Assembly: GCA_036787955.1 (NCBI GenBank) | Contig: DAIQOI010000001.1 | Location: 372,001-436,000 of the forward strand | Direction of reading: 5' to 3' | Length of the DNA: 64,000 nucleotides | Source: UBA2336 sp036787955 | GTDB lineage: Bacteria > Bacteroidota > Bacteroidia > Cytophagales > Cyclobacteriaceae | Shown here: one piece after another, positions 44,471-53,493 of the stretch | Position numbering within the stretch: the stretch's first letter is position 1 | Layout of the letters: each line of letters starts with the position of its first letter | Position numbers and translations under genes: made by a program | The notes under the pieces: generated by a model | Databases searched by the model: none | The model's input: only the letters and a program-made list of their open reading frames with translations | What the model was told of the DNA's origin: nothing

Positions 44471-45711
44471 GCTTGAGGGGTTGCGCAATAATGCATTACC
44501 GAACAGTTATTTTCCGCCAGCACCTGGCGGGCGGTTTCCTGCAAATCTTCTTTTGTTAATTGCTGATAATAGTCCCGTTCCAGATTGACCAGCTGGGTGT
44601 TGCCCGACAAACTCGCCACTGCCAGGTTAATGGCGCGGTTGAGTACCTCCACTTCTTCGAATTCAAGCGACATCAGCATCTGATTCTTGACTTTGGCAAG
44701 TTCTTTTTCTGCGATGCCTTTGTCAAGCAGCTCCTGAATAACTTCCTGAACGGCCTCCTCGCCCTGTGCAGGAGTTATGCCGTTTTTTAATCGTCCGCTC
44801 ACCACCAGCAGGCCCGGATCAAAGGTGCCTGTAACATAGGATGAGAGGGTGGTGAACAGCTCCTTTTCTTTAACCAACCTGGTATAAAGGCGACTCGATT
44901 CCCCGCGGCCAAGCAGATCGCTGACCAGCTCAGCGGCGTGGTACCCGCTATCAAAACGGCCGGGCATGTGCCAGGCCATATACAGGGCGTCTGCGGGAAC
45001 ACCAGCTTCGACCCGAAGAAACTGTTTTTGCGCTTGCCGGGGTTCCTGCGGAATTTGCCTAGGCTTCTTTGGCCTGGACGGAATAGGCCCGAACCATTCT
45101 TCGGCCAGCTTTTTCACCTGATCTACTTCAACTTTTCCGGCCACAACTAAAACGGCGTTGTTGGGGATATAGTGAGTATAAAAGAAATTCCGCACATCAT
45201 CCATCGTTGCGTGCTCAATGTGCGAAGGGTCTTTGCCAATGGTTGCCCACTGGTAGGGATGAATTTTGTAAGCAAGCGGCCTGAATTTCAGCCATGCGTC
45301 ACCATAAGGCTGATTCAGATATCGTTGCTTGAATTCCTCCACCACTACTTTGCGCTGTACTTCCAGCACCTTGGAGTCGAACAATAAGCCTAGCATCCGG
45401 TCGCTCTCCAGCCAGAATACCGTTTCTATGTTGGAGGCCGGAACCACCACGTAGTAGTTGGTAATGTCGTTATTGGTAAAAGCATTGTTTTCTCCGCCGG
45501 CCATCTGCAAGGGCTCATCGTAGTTCGGAATGTTCACCGATCCACCAAACATAAGGTGTTCAAATAAATGAGCAAAGCCGGTTTTTTCCGGATGCTCATC
45601 ACGCGAACCCACAAAGTAGAGCACGTTCACAACGGCTATTTCAACATTTGGGTCCTCATGCACAATTACCCTGAGGCCGTTTTCCAGCGTAAACTCTGAA
45701 AATGAAATCAT
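44467..45711 (-). CDS. M16-family zinc peptidase
   Basis: A 414-residue insulinase-type protease with the inverted zinc motif HLFEH at residues 48-52 (GFAHLFEHLMF) and the downstream Glu in VVVEEFKQR as probable third ligand. This is the catalytic half-type; M16 enzymes often pair with an inactive partner, which is not seen here. No signal peptide with this start, so probably cytoplasmic or processed otherwise. Start 45711 (MISFSEFTLENGLRV) is the family-typical beginning; a longer frame exists to 45807 but overlaps the divergent E1 gene's start. Confidence 0.92.
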   Translation of the reverse strand: MISFSEFTLENGLRVIVHEDPNVEIAVVNVLYFVGSRDEHPEKTGFAHLFEHLMFGGSVNIPNYDEPLQMAGGENNAFTNNDITNYYVVVPASNIETVFWLESDRMLGLLFDSKVLEVQRKVVVEEFKQRYLNQPYGDAWLKFRPLAYKIHPYQWATIGKDPSHIEHATMDDVRNFFYTHYIPNNAVLVVAGKVEVDQVKKLAEEWFGPIPSRPKKPRQIPQEPRQAQKQFLRVEAGVPADALYMAWHMPGRFDSGYHAAELVSDLLGRGESSRLYTRLVKEKELFTTLSSYVTGTFDPGLLVVSGRLKNGITPAQGEEAVQEVIQELLDKGIAEKELAKVKNQMLMSLEFEEVEVLNRAINLAVASLSGNTQLVNLERDYYQQLTKEDLQETARQVLAENNCSVMHYCATPQA

Positions 45712-45791
45712 AACAGGCCTGAAGATAATTACCCTTTCAGCAGATTGCCAAAATAAAGGTTGGCACCCGCAACAGAATGGCAGCAGGCGTG

Positions 45792-45799
45792 TAAATTTG
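45792..45799 (+). promoter_or_regulatory. Putative -7 element of the E1 dehydrogenase gene (TAAATTTG)
   Basis: Exact TAnnTTTG match ending 6 bases before the ATG at 45806; predicts a leaderless or nearly leaderless mRNA. Confidence 0.55.
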
Positions 45800-45805
45800 C
45801 GCGGC

Positions 45806-47785
45806 ATGAAATTTCATCGCAAAGACCTTACCGACAATCAACTCAGGCATCTCTACAAGGCCTTGGTCAAGCCGAGACTTATTGAAGAGAAGATGCTCAT
45901 TCTGCTCCGGCAAAATAAAATCAGCAAATGGTTCAGCGGCATTGGTCAGGAAGCCATAGCCGTGGGCGTGGCCGAAGCCCTTCAGGCCGATGAATACATC
46001 CTGCCCATGCACCGCAACCTGGGAGTTTTCACATCGCGCAATCTGCCGTTGGACCGTTTATTTGCACAGTGGCAGGGAACCCTGCGCGGTTATACAAAGG
46101 GTCGTGATCGTTCTTTTCATTTCGGAACAAAAGAACACCATATTGTGGGGATGATTTCTCACCTGGGCCCGCAAAATGGTGTGGCCGATGGCATAGCGCT
46201 GGCGACCCTCCTGAAAAATGAAAAAAAAGTAACCGTAGTTTTTAATGGTGATGGCGGAACCAGCGAGGGCGATTTCCACGAAGCAGTAAACGTGGCTGCT
46301 GTGTGGGATCTGCCGGTAATTTTTCTTATCGAAAACAACGGATACGGACTCTCCACACCAAGCAGTGAGCAGTTTCGATGCAAAAGTTTTGTGGATAAAG
46401 CCATTGGTTATGGCATTGAAGGGGTTCGGGTGGATGGCAACAACATTCTGGAGGTATATGGCACAGTCAAAGAACTTGCCGAATCCATTCGTAAAAAGCC
46501 ACGACCCTTTCTGCTGGAATGCGTAACCTTCCGCATGCGCGGTCACGAAGAGGCCTCAGGTACAAAGTACGTGCCGAAGGAACTGATGGAAGAGTGGGCA
46601 AAAAAAGATCCGGTTGAGAACTATGAAAAATTTTTGCTCGAACAAGGTGTACTGACCACCGAAGCCATCGAACAAATCAGGAAAAGCATAAAAAAAGAAA
46701 TAGAAGCCGGCCTGAAGATTGCCTTTGCCGAAACTTATCCGGAGCCAGATACGGAGCGCGAACTCAGGGACGTTTATGCACCGCATATATCAACCGAAAT
46801 CAAGCCCGAATCGGATAAGGCTTCAGAAAAGCGCTTTGTCGATGCGATACGCGAAGGTTTATGGCAAAGTATGGAAAAGCATCCCAACCTGGTGCTGATG
46901 GGCCAGGATATAGCTGAGTATGGGGGTGTTTTTAAAATAACCGAGGGCTTTGTGCAAAAATTTGGTAAGGAACGGGTACGAAATACACCGTTGTGTGAAT
47001 CGGCTATTCTGGGGGCGGCCCTGGGCCTTTCGATTAAGGACATGAAGGCCATGGTGGAGATGCAGTTTGCCGATTTTGTATCGGAAGGGATGACCCAGAT
47101 TGTAAACAATCTGGCTAAAATACACTGGCGTTGGGGGCAACAGGCCGATGTGGTGGTGCGCATGCCCACCGGGGCCGGAACTGCCGCAGGTCCTTTTCAT
47201 TCACAAAGCAATGAGGCCTGGTTTTTCCATACCCCGGGGCTTAAAGTGGTGTATCCCTCCTCGCCTTATGATGCAAAAGGCCTGTTATGCGCAGCCTTTG
47301 AAGATCCCAATCCCGTAATGTTCTTTGAACATAAGTACCTGTATCGCTCAGTTAAGGATCTTGTGCCCGATGATTATTATACGGTGCCCATCGGAAAGGC
47401 CCGCTTAATACGTGAAGGCGCTGACTTTACCGTAATTGCCTACGGACTGGCCGTGTATTGGGTACTTGAAGAACTGGATAATCTGCCACAGGTGTCGGCC
47501 GATGTGCTGGACCTTCGTACCTTATTGCCATGGGACAAAGAGGCAGTTGAGCAGTCGGTAAGAAAAACTAACCGTGTTTTGATTGTGCACGAAGATACCC
47601 TTACAGGTGGCATTGGTGCGGAAATCAGCGCCTGGCTTACCGAACACTGCTTTACCAGTCTGGATGCACCGGTAATGCGGGTGGCTTCGCTTGATACTCC
47701 TATTCCTTTTGCTCCTACGCTCGAGGCCAATTTTCTTCCCAAAAGCCGTATCCGGCATGCGATAGAAAAACTTCTGGCGTTTTAA
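45806..47785 (+). CDS. Fused alpha-beta 2-oxo acid dehydrogenase E1 component
   Basis: A 659-residue ThDP enzyme with both E1 chains in one polypeptide. The alpha half (about 1-330) has GQEAIAVGVAEAL, the ThDP motif GDGGTSEGDFHEAVN...IENNGYG and MRGHEEASG; the beta half (about 340-659) has GQDIAEYGGVFKIT, RVRNTPLCESAILGAALG, MPTGAGTAAGPFHSQSNEAWF, and LDLRTLLPWDKEAV. Fused forms are common in Bacteroidota and usually serve branched-chain 2-oxo acid (or pyruvate) dehydrogenase complexes; the exact substrate is not decided. E2 and E3 genes are not in the window. Confidence 0.92.
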   Translation: MKFHRKDLTDNQLRHLYKALVKPRLIEEKMLILLRQNKISKWFSGIGQEAIAVGVAEALQADEYILPMHRNLGVFTSRNLPLDRLFAQWQGTLRGYTKGRDRSFHFGTKEHHIVGMISHLGPQNGVADGIALATLLKNEKKVTVVFNGDGGTSEGDFHEAVNVAAVWDLPVIFLIENNGYGLSTPSSEQFRCKSFVDKAIGYGIEGVRVDGNNILEVYGTVKELAESIRKKPRPFLLECVTFRMRGHEEASGTKYVPKELMEEWAKKDPVENYEKFLLEQGVLTTEAIEQIRKSIKKEIEAGLKIAFAETYPEPDTERELRDVYAPHISTEIKPESDKASEKRFVDAIREGLWQSMEKHPNLVLMGQDIAEYGGVFKITEGFVQKFGKERVRNTPLCESAILGAALGLSIKDMKAMVEMQFADFVSEGMTQIVNNLAKIHWRWGQQADVVVRMPTGAGTAAGPFHSQSNEAWFFHTPGLKVVYPSSPYDAKGLLCAAFEDPNPVMFFEHKYLYRSVKDLVPDDYYTVPIGKARLIREGADFTVIAYGLAVYWVLEELDNLPQVSADVLDLRTLLPWDKEAVEQSVRKTNRVLIVHEDTLTGGIGAEISAWLTEHCFTSLDAPVMRVASLDTPIPFAPTLEANFLPKSRIRHAIEKLLAF

Positions 47786-47829
47786 GCACAAGTCAAAAAG
47801 GTTGAATTTCCTTATCTTAGCTGTTCACT

Positions 47830-50310
47830 TTGCGGATTTTGAGTTGTTTCAGGTCATATTTTTCACCTCTTAGGGCTGCAGCATTGGCCCTTACCGCACT
47901 GATTTTGCACCTGATGCCAGTGGCTGCCCAGAACACCAAAGGCGATCAGCCCGTCAGAGCACCCCGTGAAACAAGAATCCGGCAAAAAACACCAGCTGTT
48001 CAGAAACAGAAAAAAGTTTCAAAACGAATTTCCCCTTCCCGCAGAACACCTGCCATGCAATCTCATAAAGGCACTCAGCCTGCAAAAGTTGTCCGGCCGC
48101 TCTACTCGGGCAGGCCTTCAGAAGAAAGGGCCTGGAAGGGCAATGCGGCGGGCAACCGGGTGTCGGTTCGAACGGCAACAGCACAAACCCGTAACATCTA
48201 TCCGCAGCGCGGAAGATTTGTTCACAATCCTTCGATCCGCCCCGACCGATCGCAGGAAAAGTGGCAAGCCGTTAAATCAAAACGGGTTACTGTGCGCTCA
48301 GCTACCGGGCGTATTAAAAATGTTTATCCGCAAACAGGACGATATGTTCATAATCCATCGCGCAAGCCGGACCAGCCTGGCAGGCGCATAGAATCCAATC
48401 AGTCCATTATTGCGCGCAACCTGTCTTCACCCAGTCGCGATGAACCGCCAAGGAGAAAGAAACGCGTGGTACCTGCTACCGCTTCGCGCCCGTTTATTCA
48501 ACGCCGCAGTATTAATCCCTATGCTGGCTTCTGGAACCGCAAACAGAAAGGAGAGAAGGCGTACGTAGGCGACATAGCCGGACGAAGACTGAGGACAAAA
48601 AACTACGTGTCGCCACGACCACCGGTTTCAAAACCCACCACCACACCATACTATGGCCGTAAGGGCATGGGCGATCGTCCCTATAAAGGGCCGGCCGCGG
48701 GTGGATACATTTCAGCAACCCGGCCGGGGCGGGCATGGCAGGGTGACATTGCCGGAAGGAAAGTCAGGGGCAGAAATTTTTCCAGCAAAGCAAAAATTGA
48801 ACAAAGTGGTCAGCCGATACATCCACCCCGTCTGGCCAGGCAAAGACCCGGCGACAGACCCTATCGCGGAACTATGCCGGGCGGTGGATATAAAACAGCA
48901 ACACGGCCGGGCGAAAAAAAAATTCAAACCTCACCCCTTCCACCTCGTGCACCCGGTATAGGGGCAAGACGCATTGATACCTGGTCGGGGAATATTAAGG
49001 GAAGAAAAATCTTTGCCGATCAGGGTATCGGCTTTGCGGGCATGACCAAAGCACGAAAGCCCCTGAAGGGTGGAGGCAGTGTAAGCGGTCGGTTGTGGAA
49101 TAACCGCGGGCAACCGATACCCGGAAAAACCCCCGGCCTGGGGGCCCGGAGAGTAGATACGTACTCCGGCAACATCCGCGGGCGGAAGGTGTTTGGCGAT
49201 CAGGGTGAAGGTTATGCCGGGGCTATCAAAACCAAAAAGCCCCGGAAAGGGGGCGGAAGTATAAGTGGCCGGCTGTGGAATAATAACCAACAGCCTGTTC
49301 AGGGGAAAACGCCGGTTGAATTGCCGGGCAATTTTCCGGGGAAACATCGTTTGTTTGATTTAAAACCTTCCTTGCAGGATCAGGGCGAAGAATACACCGG
49401 AGCATTGAAAACAAGACGACCCAAGAAAGGCGGGGAAAGCATAAGTGGAAAACTGTGGAACAACAACGGACAGCCCATTCCGGTGCGTACCCCCGATGAA
49501 TCGGCGGCCAAAGCAGCCCGCTATTCAGGCAATATAAAAGCCGGGAGGAAGGAACCCCATAAATCAGTGGGCGGATTTCCGGGAAAGTACCATGAGTTTG
49601 ATTTACATCCCGACATGCGCAATCAGGGAGAAGAATTTACCGGCTACGTGCGGCTGTCGAGGTTTAAACGCAATTATCTGAAAAACCCGAACCAGGCAGA
49701 AGAGGCCATCAAAAAACAAAGACCAGATAAAAACACGTATGAAGTTCGGGGCCTGCAGGTGCGTGTTAAGCGGCAGCCTTATGTGGAAAACGAGAATGCG
49801 ACCGATGAAAGCCTGAAAAAACTGAAACCATCAAAGTTCAATCAGCAGGTTTCCGGACTTCAGGTTAAAGTGAGGGAAGGGAACTATCACACCAAACCCC
49901 ATGCAGCTGATGAGGCTCTCAAAGGAATAGCGCCTTCAAGAGCCTCAGTGAAAGCCAGCGAATTCAGCAAGGCTTTAAAACGCGAATGGGATTACCACCA
50001 TAATCCGGCCAGTGCCAAAGAAGCACTGGATGTGCGCGAACCCGGCAAAGCCTTTGGCCGTGCAACGGATTATCAAGGGAATATCCGAATGAAAAAGTTT
50101 GAGCTTTTTGACAAAAGGGAACTTCATCCTGATGCGCAGTTTGTCAAGACCAACAAAAACAATGTAAAAGAAGAAAAAGATCTGCTCACATCAGTAAAAC
50201 TATGGTGGGGTAAGATGTTCCGCAAAACCGAAACCCAGCCTGTTCACCTGAAGGAAAAAATACGAAAACCTCGCTTCGATAAACGCGAAATCGGATTGTG
50301 GTACGACTAA
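47830..50310 (+). CDS. Large secreted, highly basic repeat protein, function unknown
   Basis: An 826-residue protein that I cannot assign. The likely start is TTG 47830, followed by a signal peptide (hydrophobic AAALALTALILHLM, cleavage near PVAAQ). The mature protein is rich in Lys, Arg, Gly and Pro and consists of different repeats: a pair of 42-residue units starting at Arg110 and Arg152 (SVRTATAQTRNIYPQRGRF / TVRSATGRIKNVYPQTGRY), two GDRPY[KR]G units, three tandem 60-residue units (376-555) and four units of about 36 residues (about 615-755). A short motif [YW]xGxIxGRK recurs throughout. No enzyme motif, lipobox, T9SS tail or membrane anchor is seen. A structural, glycan- or acid-polymer-binding envelope role is only a guess from the charge. 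Confidence 0.75.
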   Translation: MRILSCFRSYFSPLRAAALALTALILHLMPVAAQNTKGDQPVRAPRETRIRQKTPAVQKQKKVSKRISPSRRTPAMQSHKGTQPAKVVRPLYSGRPSEERAWKGNAAGNRVSVRTATAQTRNIYPQRGRFVHNPSIRPDRSQEKWQAVKSKRVTVRSATGRIKNVYPQTGRYVHNPSRKPDQPGRRIESNQSIIARNLSSPSRDEPPRRKKRVVPATASRPFIQRRSINPYAGFWNRKQKGEKAYVGDIAGRRLRTKNYVSPRPPVSKPTTTPYYGRKGMGDRPYKGPAAGGYISATRPGRAWQGDIAGRKVRGRNFSSKAKIEQSGQPIHPPRLARQRPGDRPYRGTMPGGGYKTATRPGEKKIQTSPLPPRAPGIGARRIDTWSGNIKGRKIFADQGIGFAGMTKARKPLKGGGSVSGRLWNNRGQPIPGKTPGLGARRVDTYSGNIRGRKVFGDQGEGYAGAIKTKKPRKGGGSISGRLWNNNQQPVQGKTPVELPGNFPGKHRLFDLKPSLQDQGEEYTGALKTRRPKKGGESISGKLWNNNGQPIPVRTPDESAAKAARYSGNIKAGRKEPHKSVGGFPGKYHEFDLHPDMRNQGEEFTGYVRLSRFKRNYLKNPNQAEEAIKKQRPDKNTYEVRGLQVRVKRQPYVENENATDESLKKLKPSKFNQQVSGLQVKVREGNYHTKPHAADEALKGIAPSRASVKASEFSKALKREWDYHHNPASAKEALDVREPGKAFGRATDYQGNIRMKKFELFDKRELHPDAQFVKTNKNNVKEEKDLLTSVKLWWGKMFRKTETQPVHLKEKIRKPRFDKREIGLWYD
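48955..49494 (+). repeat. Three tandem 180-base (60-residue) repeats inside the basic repeat protein
   Basis: Units at 48955-49134, 49135-49314 and 49315-49494, each exactly 60 codons. Each ends with the block KKGGxSxSGxLWNN and a TP dipeptide. By hand count units 1 and 2 are identical at 42 of 60 residues; units 2 and 3 share 26 of the last 40, while the first 20 residues of unit 3 are replaced by a different block (FPGKHRLFDLKPSL) that recurs again after the array. Confidence 0.85.
49672..50100 (+). repeat. Four degenerate repeats of about 36 residues in the C-terminal part of the same protein
   Basis: Units begin NYLKNPNQAEEA, YVENENATDESL, YHTKPHAADEAL and YHHNPASAKEAL. Each has an aromatic-led [YN]-x-x-[KN]-P segment, an acidic-Ala helix, then a strand such as GLQVRVK. 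The spacing is 35-36 residues. Confidence 0.75.
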
Positions 50311-50320
50311 TTTACATGGC

Positions 50321-50725
50321 TCAGAAGTGAAAGGTAACCGTTTGCTTTACCGCCTCGCTCAGGCTGAGTGCAACCGGACAGGCGAGGGCTGTGTTTTTCA
50401 GCTTTTGCTTCTGCTCGGGCGAGGCATGTAAATCCGGATGCGAAAGTATAATCTGGATTTCAGCAATTCTGCGTGGGTGGCCCGTCATAACTTTAGTTAC
50501 CTCGGCTTTCATACCTTTCAAATTGATGTTATCGCGGGCAGCTACAATACCCATGGTGGTAAGCATGCACGAGGCCAGTGCTGCACAAACCAGATCAGTA
50601 GGGCTAAATGCTTCCCCCTTGCCCTGATTATCGGGTGGGGCATCGGTTATAAAAGACTGGCCCGAACGGGTGTGTTGAAGAAGCGTTCGCAGGTTACCTT
50701 CATAAACAGCTGTCAGCGTAGTCAT
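50321..50725 (-). CDS. OsmC-family peroxide reductase-like protein
   Basis: A 134-residue OsmC/Ohr-fold protein. The two redox Cys occur as ASCMLTTMG and ALACPVALSL, the usual spacing, and FSPTDLVCAALASC is the family motif. OsmC proteins reduce organic peroxides using dithiols; with BshC and thioredoxin also encoded in this window, a role in thiol-based peroxide defence fits. It ends 10 bases from the convergent end of the repeat-protein gene. Confidence 0.92.
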   Translation of the reverse strand: MTTLTAVYEGNLRTLLQHTRSGQSFITDAPPDNQGKGEAFSPTDLVCAALASCMLTTMGIVAARDNINLKGMKAEVTKVMTGHPRRIAEIQIILSHPDLHASPEQKQKLKNTALACPVALSLSEAVKQTVTFHF

Positions 50726-50774
50726 AATTCCAGGCGCGTTATTTTACGTTAAGTAAGAGGCAGGTAAATTTAGG

Positions 50775-50782
50775 TATCTTTG
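50775..50782 (+). promoter_or_regulatory. Putative -7 element (TATCTTTG)
   Basis: Exact TAnnTTTG match ending only 4 bases before the ATG at 50787; predicts a leaderless mRNA. Confidence 0.55.
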
Positions 50783-50786
50783 CACC

Positions 50787-51512
50787 ATGAAGTTGCTCCT
50801 GCGTTCTGTACCCTGGCTCCTGGTGGCCTATTCGTGGGCTGTTTGTGCACAGACTCAGGATAGCTACGAATATCAGTCAGAATTTGTCTGGGGCATTAAT
50901 AAGAATACCTCTGGGGGTTTGATTGGCGGGTTTATCTTTAAAACCGCGCGGAAACGCACTGACCGTGTGCTGGAAACCTATGGGCTGGAAGTCGTAAACA
51001 TCAAACACCCGCAGGAACTGCGCACCAACTCTTATTACACCGGTAATTTTTTCATTTTCGGAAAAAACAACTACCTCTATTCGTTTCGGTTTCAGTATGG
51101 CCGCGATCTGATATTGTTTAAAAAGGCCCCGCACCAGGGCGTTGAGATTAAGGCCGTGGGGGCCCTGGGCCCAAGCCTGGGCATAGTAGCTCCGTATTAT
51201 GTTGAATATTCAGTAGACAACTCAGGTTTCCTTACGCTTCGGGCACAGTACAACTTAGATATACCGGTAGATGCCATATGGGGCACGGGCCGGCTTTTTG
51301 AAGGCCTTGGCGAAAGCAAATTAGTTCCGGGAGCCAATCTTAAAGCAGGACTTAATTTTGAAATGGGGGATATAAAAAGCGCTGTTACGGGTTTTGAAGC
51401 AGGCTTTCTGCTGGATGTTTACACCCGTAAGATTGAGATGATGCCGACAGCCAAACAATATTCGGTTTTCCCTACGCTATACATCACGGTATTTTACGGG
51501 ACACGTAAATAA
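50787..51512 (+). CDS. Putative outer-membrane beta-strand protein, unknown function
   Basis: A 241-residue secreted protein (signal about MKLLLRSVPWLLVAYSWAVCAQ). The body is a series of amphipathic strands with Gly/aromatic turns (NSYYTGNFFIFGKNNYLYSFRFQYGRDLILF, LGPSLGIVAPYYVEYSV) and ends in strand TLYITVFYGTRK, consistent with a small outer-membrane barrel. I do not recognise the family. Its own -7 element lies 4 bases upstream; the tonB gene follows after 70 bases with a separate promoter. Confidence 0.72.
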   Translation: MKLLLRSVPWLLVAYSWAVCAQTQDSYEYQSEFVWGINKNTSGGLIGGFIFKTARKRTDRVLETYGLEVVNIKHPQELRTNSYYTGNFFIFGKNNYLYSFRFQYGRDLILFKKAPHQGVEIKAVGALGPSLGIVAPYYVEYSVDNSGFLTLRAQYNLDIPVDAIWGTGRLFEGLGESKLVPGANLKAGLNFEMGDIKSAVTGFEAGFLLDVYTRKIEMMPTAKQYSVFPTLYITVFYGTRK

Positions 51513-51547
51513 TGTACTAATTTTCTCATCGAATTGTGACCTTTGCC

Positions 51548-51555
51548 TATATTTG
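51548..51555 (+). promoter_or_regulatory. Putative -7 element of the tonB gene (TATATTTG)
   Basis: Exact TAnnTTTG match 27 bases before the ATG at 51583. The longer in-frame start at 51553 would lie inside this element, which supports the later ATG. Confidence 0.5.
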
Positions 51556-51582
51556 GGATTCCTAAAAGCAAATACAGGAAAT

Positions 51583-52260
51583 ATGGAACCGAAGAAGACC
51601 GAAAAAGCCGACCTGACCAATAAATCGTGGTTGTTTTTCAACATCGGCCTGGTTATATCCCTGGCAATAGTAATTACAGCTTTTGAGTGGAAAACGAAAG
51701 ACGATACCGATTTAAAAAATCAGGCCAAAAACACCAACGTGGTGGAAGAAATACTGGATATTCCGCCTACGGAACAACCCCCGCCACCTCCGCCCAAACT
51801 CCAGCAACCTCAGATCATCGAAGTACCGGATGAAGAAGAAATAAAAGAGGACATCAAAGTTGAATTTGATGTGGAGGTAACCACTGATACAAAGGTGGAG
51901 GAGATTCAGATTCAACAGGTGGAGGTAGAAAAAGAGGACCCGGACCAGATTTTTATTGTGGTAGAAGAACCGGCTTCGCCCAAAGGTGGCTTTCAGGCCT
52001 TCAATAAATACATAGCAGAAAAGCTGAAGTATCCGGCTCAGGCCCGCAGAATGGGTATAGAAGGAAAAGTATATGTGGAGTTTGTAGTAAACCGCGATGG
52101 TTCTATTCAGGACGTAAAAGTGGTGAAAGGTATCGGGGCCGGCTGTGACGAGGAAGCGGTTCGCGTGGTGGCCAGCGCTCCGCCGTGGAATCCGGGTAAG
52201 CAACGGGGTAAGCCCGTGCGTTCACGCTTTGTGGTGCCCATCACCTTCAAGTTGCAATAA
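51583..52260 (+). CDS. tonB: Energy transducer TonB
   Basis: A 225-residue TonB protein that couples the ExbBD proton channel to outer-membrane receptors such as the one at 40588-43275. A cytosolic N-terminus (MEPKKTEKADLTNKSW), one membrane helix (about 18-38), a Pro-rich stretch (PPTEQPPPPPPKLQQP) and an acidic spacer precede the TonB_C domain (about 140-225): YPAQARRMGIEGKVYVEFVVNRDGSIQDVKV...APPWNPGKQRGKPVRSRFVVPITFKL. Followed by a strong terminator. No exbB/exbD nearby. Confidence 0.93.
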   Translation: MEPKKTEKADLTNKSWLFFNIGLVISLAIVITAFEWKTKDDTDLKNQAKNTNVVEEILDIPPTEQPPPPPPKLQQPQIIEVPDEEEIKEDIKVEFDVEVTTDTKVEEIQIQQVEVEKEDPDQIFIVVEEPASPKGGFQAFNKYIAEKLKYPAQARRMGIEGKVYVEFVVNRDGSIQDVKVVKGIGAGCDEEAVRVVASAPPWNPGKQRGKPVRSRFVVPITFKLQ

Positions 52261-52265
52261 GACAG

Positions 52266-52289
52266 AACCCGCCCGTTGGCGGGTTTTTT
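52266..52289 (+). terminator. Intrinsic terminator after tonB
   Basis: Perfect 8-bp stem AACCCGCC / GGCGGGTT with a CGTT loop, followed by TTTTA. It sits in the 33-base convergent gap to the chromate transporter gene. Confidence 0.85.
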
Positions 52290-52293
52290 ATTG

Positions 52294-53478
52294 TTATTTC
52301 AACATCAGCCCCAGCACCAGGCCCCCGATTATTATTACCGGATGGGGAATACGTGTGAAGGTAAGCACGGCAAATGTTCCTATGGTAAAACCAACGGAAG
52401 TAAGGGTATTTGGCAAGGGCTGAAACAGAATGACGGCAGCTGCCACCACCAGCCCGGCGCTGGCAGCGGTTATCCCCTCGAGCGAGGCACGAACTGCACG
52501 AAAACTCTTCATACTTTCCCAGAACCGAATAACAAAAAAAATCAGGAAGGTGCCCGGCAAAAAAATACCGGCTGCAGAAAGCAGGGCACCCGTGAGTTCG
52601 CCTGCAATTCCATATTCACGCATGGATAACGCACCAATAAATGCACTGAATGAAAAAACAGGACCCGGCAGAGTCTGGGCTATGGCATAGCCAGAAAGAA
52701 ACTCCTGTGCAGTGAGGTATTGCTTGGGGCCGTATTGCACAAACTCGGTGTATAACAAGGGGGTCAGTACCTGACCGCCCCCAAAAATCAGACTTCCGTT
52801 GCGGTAAAAGTTTTCAAACAGACGTATGGGCAGCCAGCCGGTTATGGCACCAATGATGGCTGCGGCAATCAGCACGCCTAACCATAAAAAGAAATTAGAC
52901 CAGCTGATAACAATTTTCTTTTTCTCCTTTCTGGGCTGTTTTTTGTATTTAAGGGCTGTTACCAGGCCCGCTCCTAGCAGTATGGCCGGAAACACATAAG
53001 GGGTTTGAATAAAGTAAGAAACAACGGCAGCCAGAATCATGAGCACTACACCTGTTTTGGTATGTACCGTTTTCAGACAAATGGCATAAGCCGAATAGCT
53101 TACAAAACCCACAGCCATGGGCTGGATGAATCGGGTAAACTCCAAAGACCAGCTTTTCTCCTGAATGCCGGAAAGAAATATCCCTGCAAAGGCCATAAAC
53201 AGAACCGATGGCAGGGACCACACCAGCAACGTAAGGTATGCCAGGTTGGGTCCGCCTATTTTATAACCTATGGCGGTCAGTGTTTGCGTGGAGCTGGGTC
53301 CGGGCAATATCTGACAGAGCGAATTGAGCTCCATTAGTTCTTGCTCGGTAAGGTATTTTCGATGTTCAACAAGCGTGCGCTGAAAGCAGGCCAGATGCGC
53401 CTGTGGCCCGCCAAAGGAGGTAAGGGCAAGCTTCAGCACATCGCGGAGAAAGATGATGTAGCGGATGCGCTGAACCAT
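52294..53478 (-). CDS. chrA: Chromate transporter (CHR family, two-domain form)
   Basis: A 394-residue inner-membrane protein with about ten to twelve hydrophobic segments in two homologous halves. Half 1 has LALTSFGGPQAHLACFQ and SLCQILPGPSSTQTLTAIGYKIGG; half 2 has NGSLIFGGGQVLTPLLYTEF and AQTLPGPVFSFSAFIG. These FGGP/LPGP pairs define the CHR family, which expels chromate in exchange for sulfate or uses it as a proton symport. Whether this one transports chromate is not proven by sequence. It lies 15 bases after the oxygenase gene on the same strand. Confidence 0.92.
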   Translation of the reverse strand: MVQRIRYIIFLRDVLKLALTSFGGPQAHLACFQRTLVEHRKYLTEQELMELNSLCQILPGPSSTQTLTAIGYKIGGPNLAYLTLLVWSLPSVLFMAFAGIFLSGIQEKSWSLEFTRFIQPMAVGFVSYSAYAICLKTVHTKTGVVLMILAAVVSYFIQTPYVFPAILLGAGLVTALKYKKQPRKEKKKIVISWSNFFLWLGVLIAAAIIGAITGWLPIRLFENFYRNGSLIFGGGQVLTPLLYTEFVQYGPKQYLTAQEFLSGYAIAQTLPGPVFSFSAFIGALSMREYGIAGELTGALLSAAGIFLPGTFLIFFVIRFWESMKSFRAVRASLEGITAASAGLVVAAAVILFQPLPNTLTSVGFTIGTFAVLTFTRIPHPVIIIGGLVLGLMLK

Positions 53479-53493
53479 ATACCGGGTTGACGG

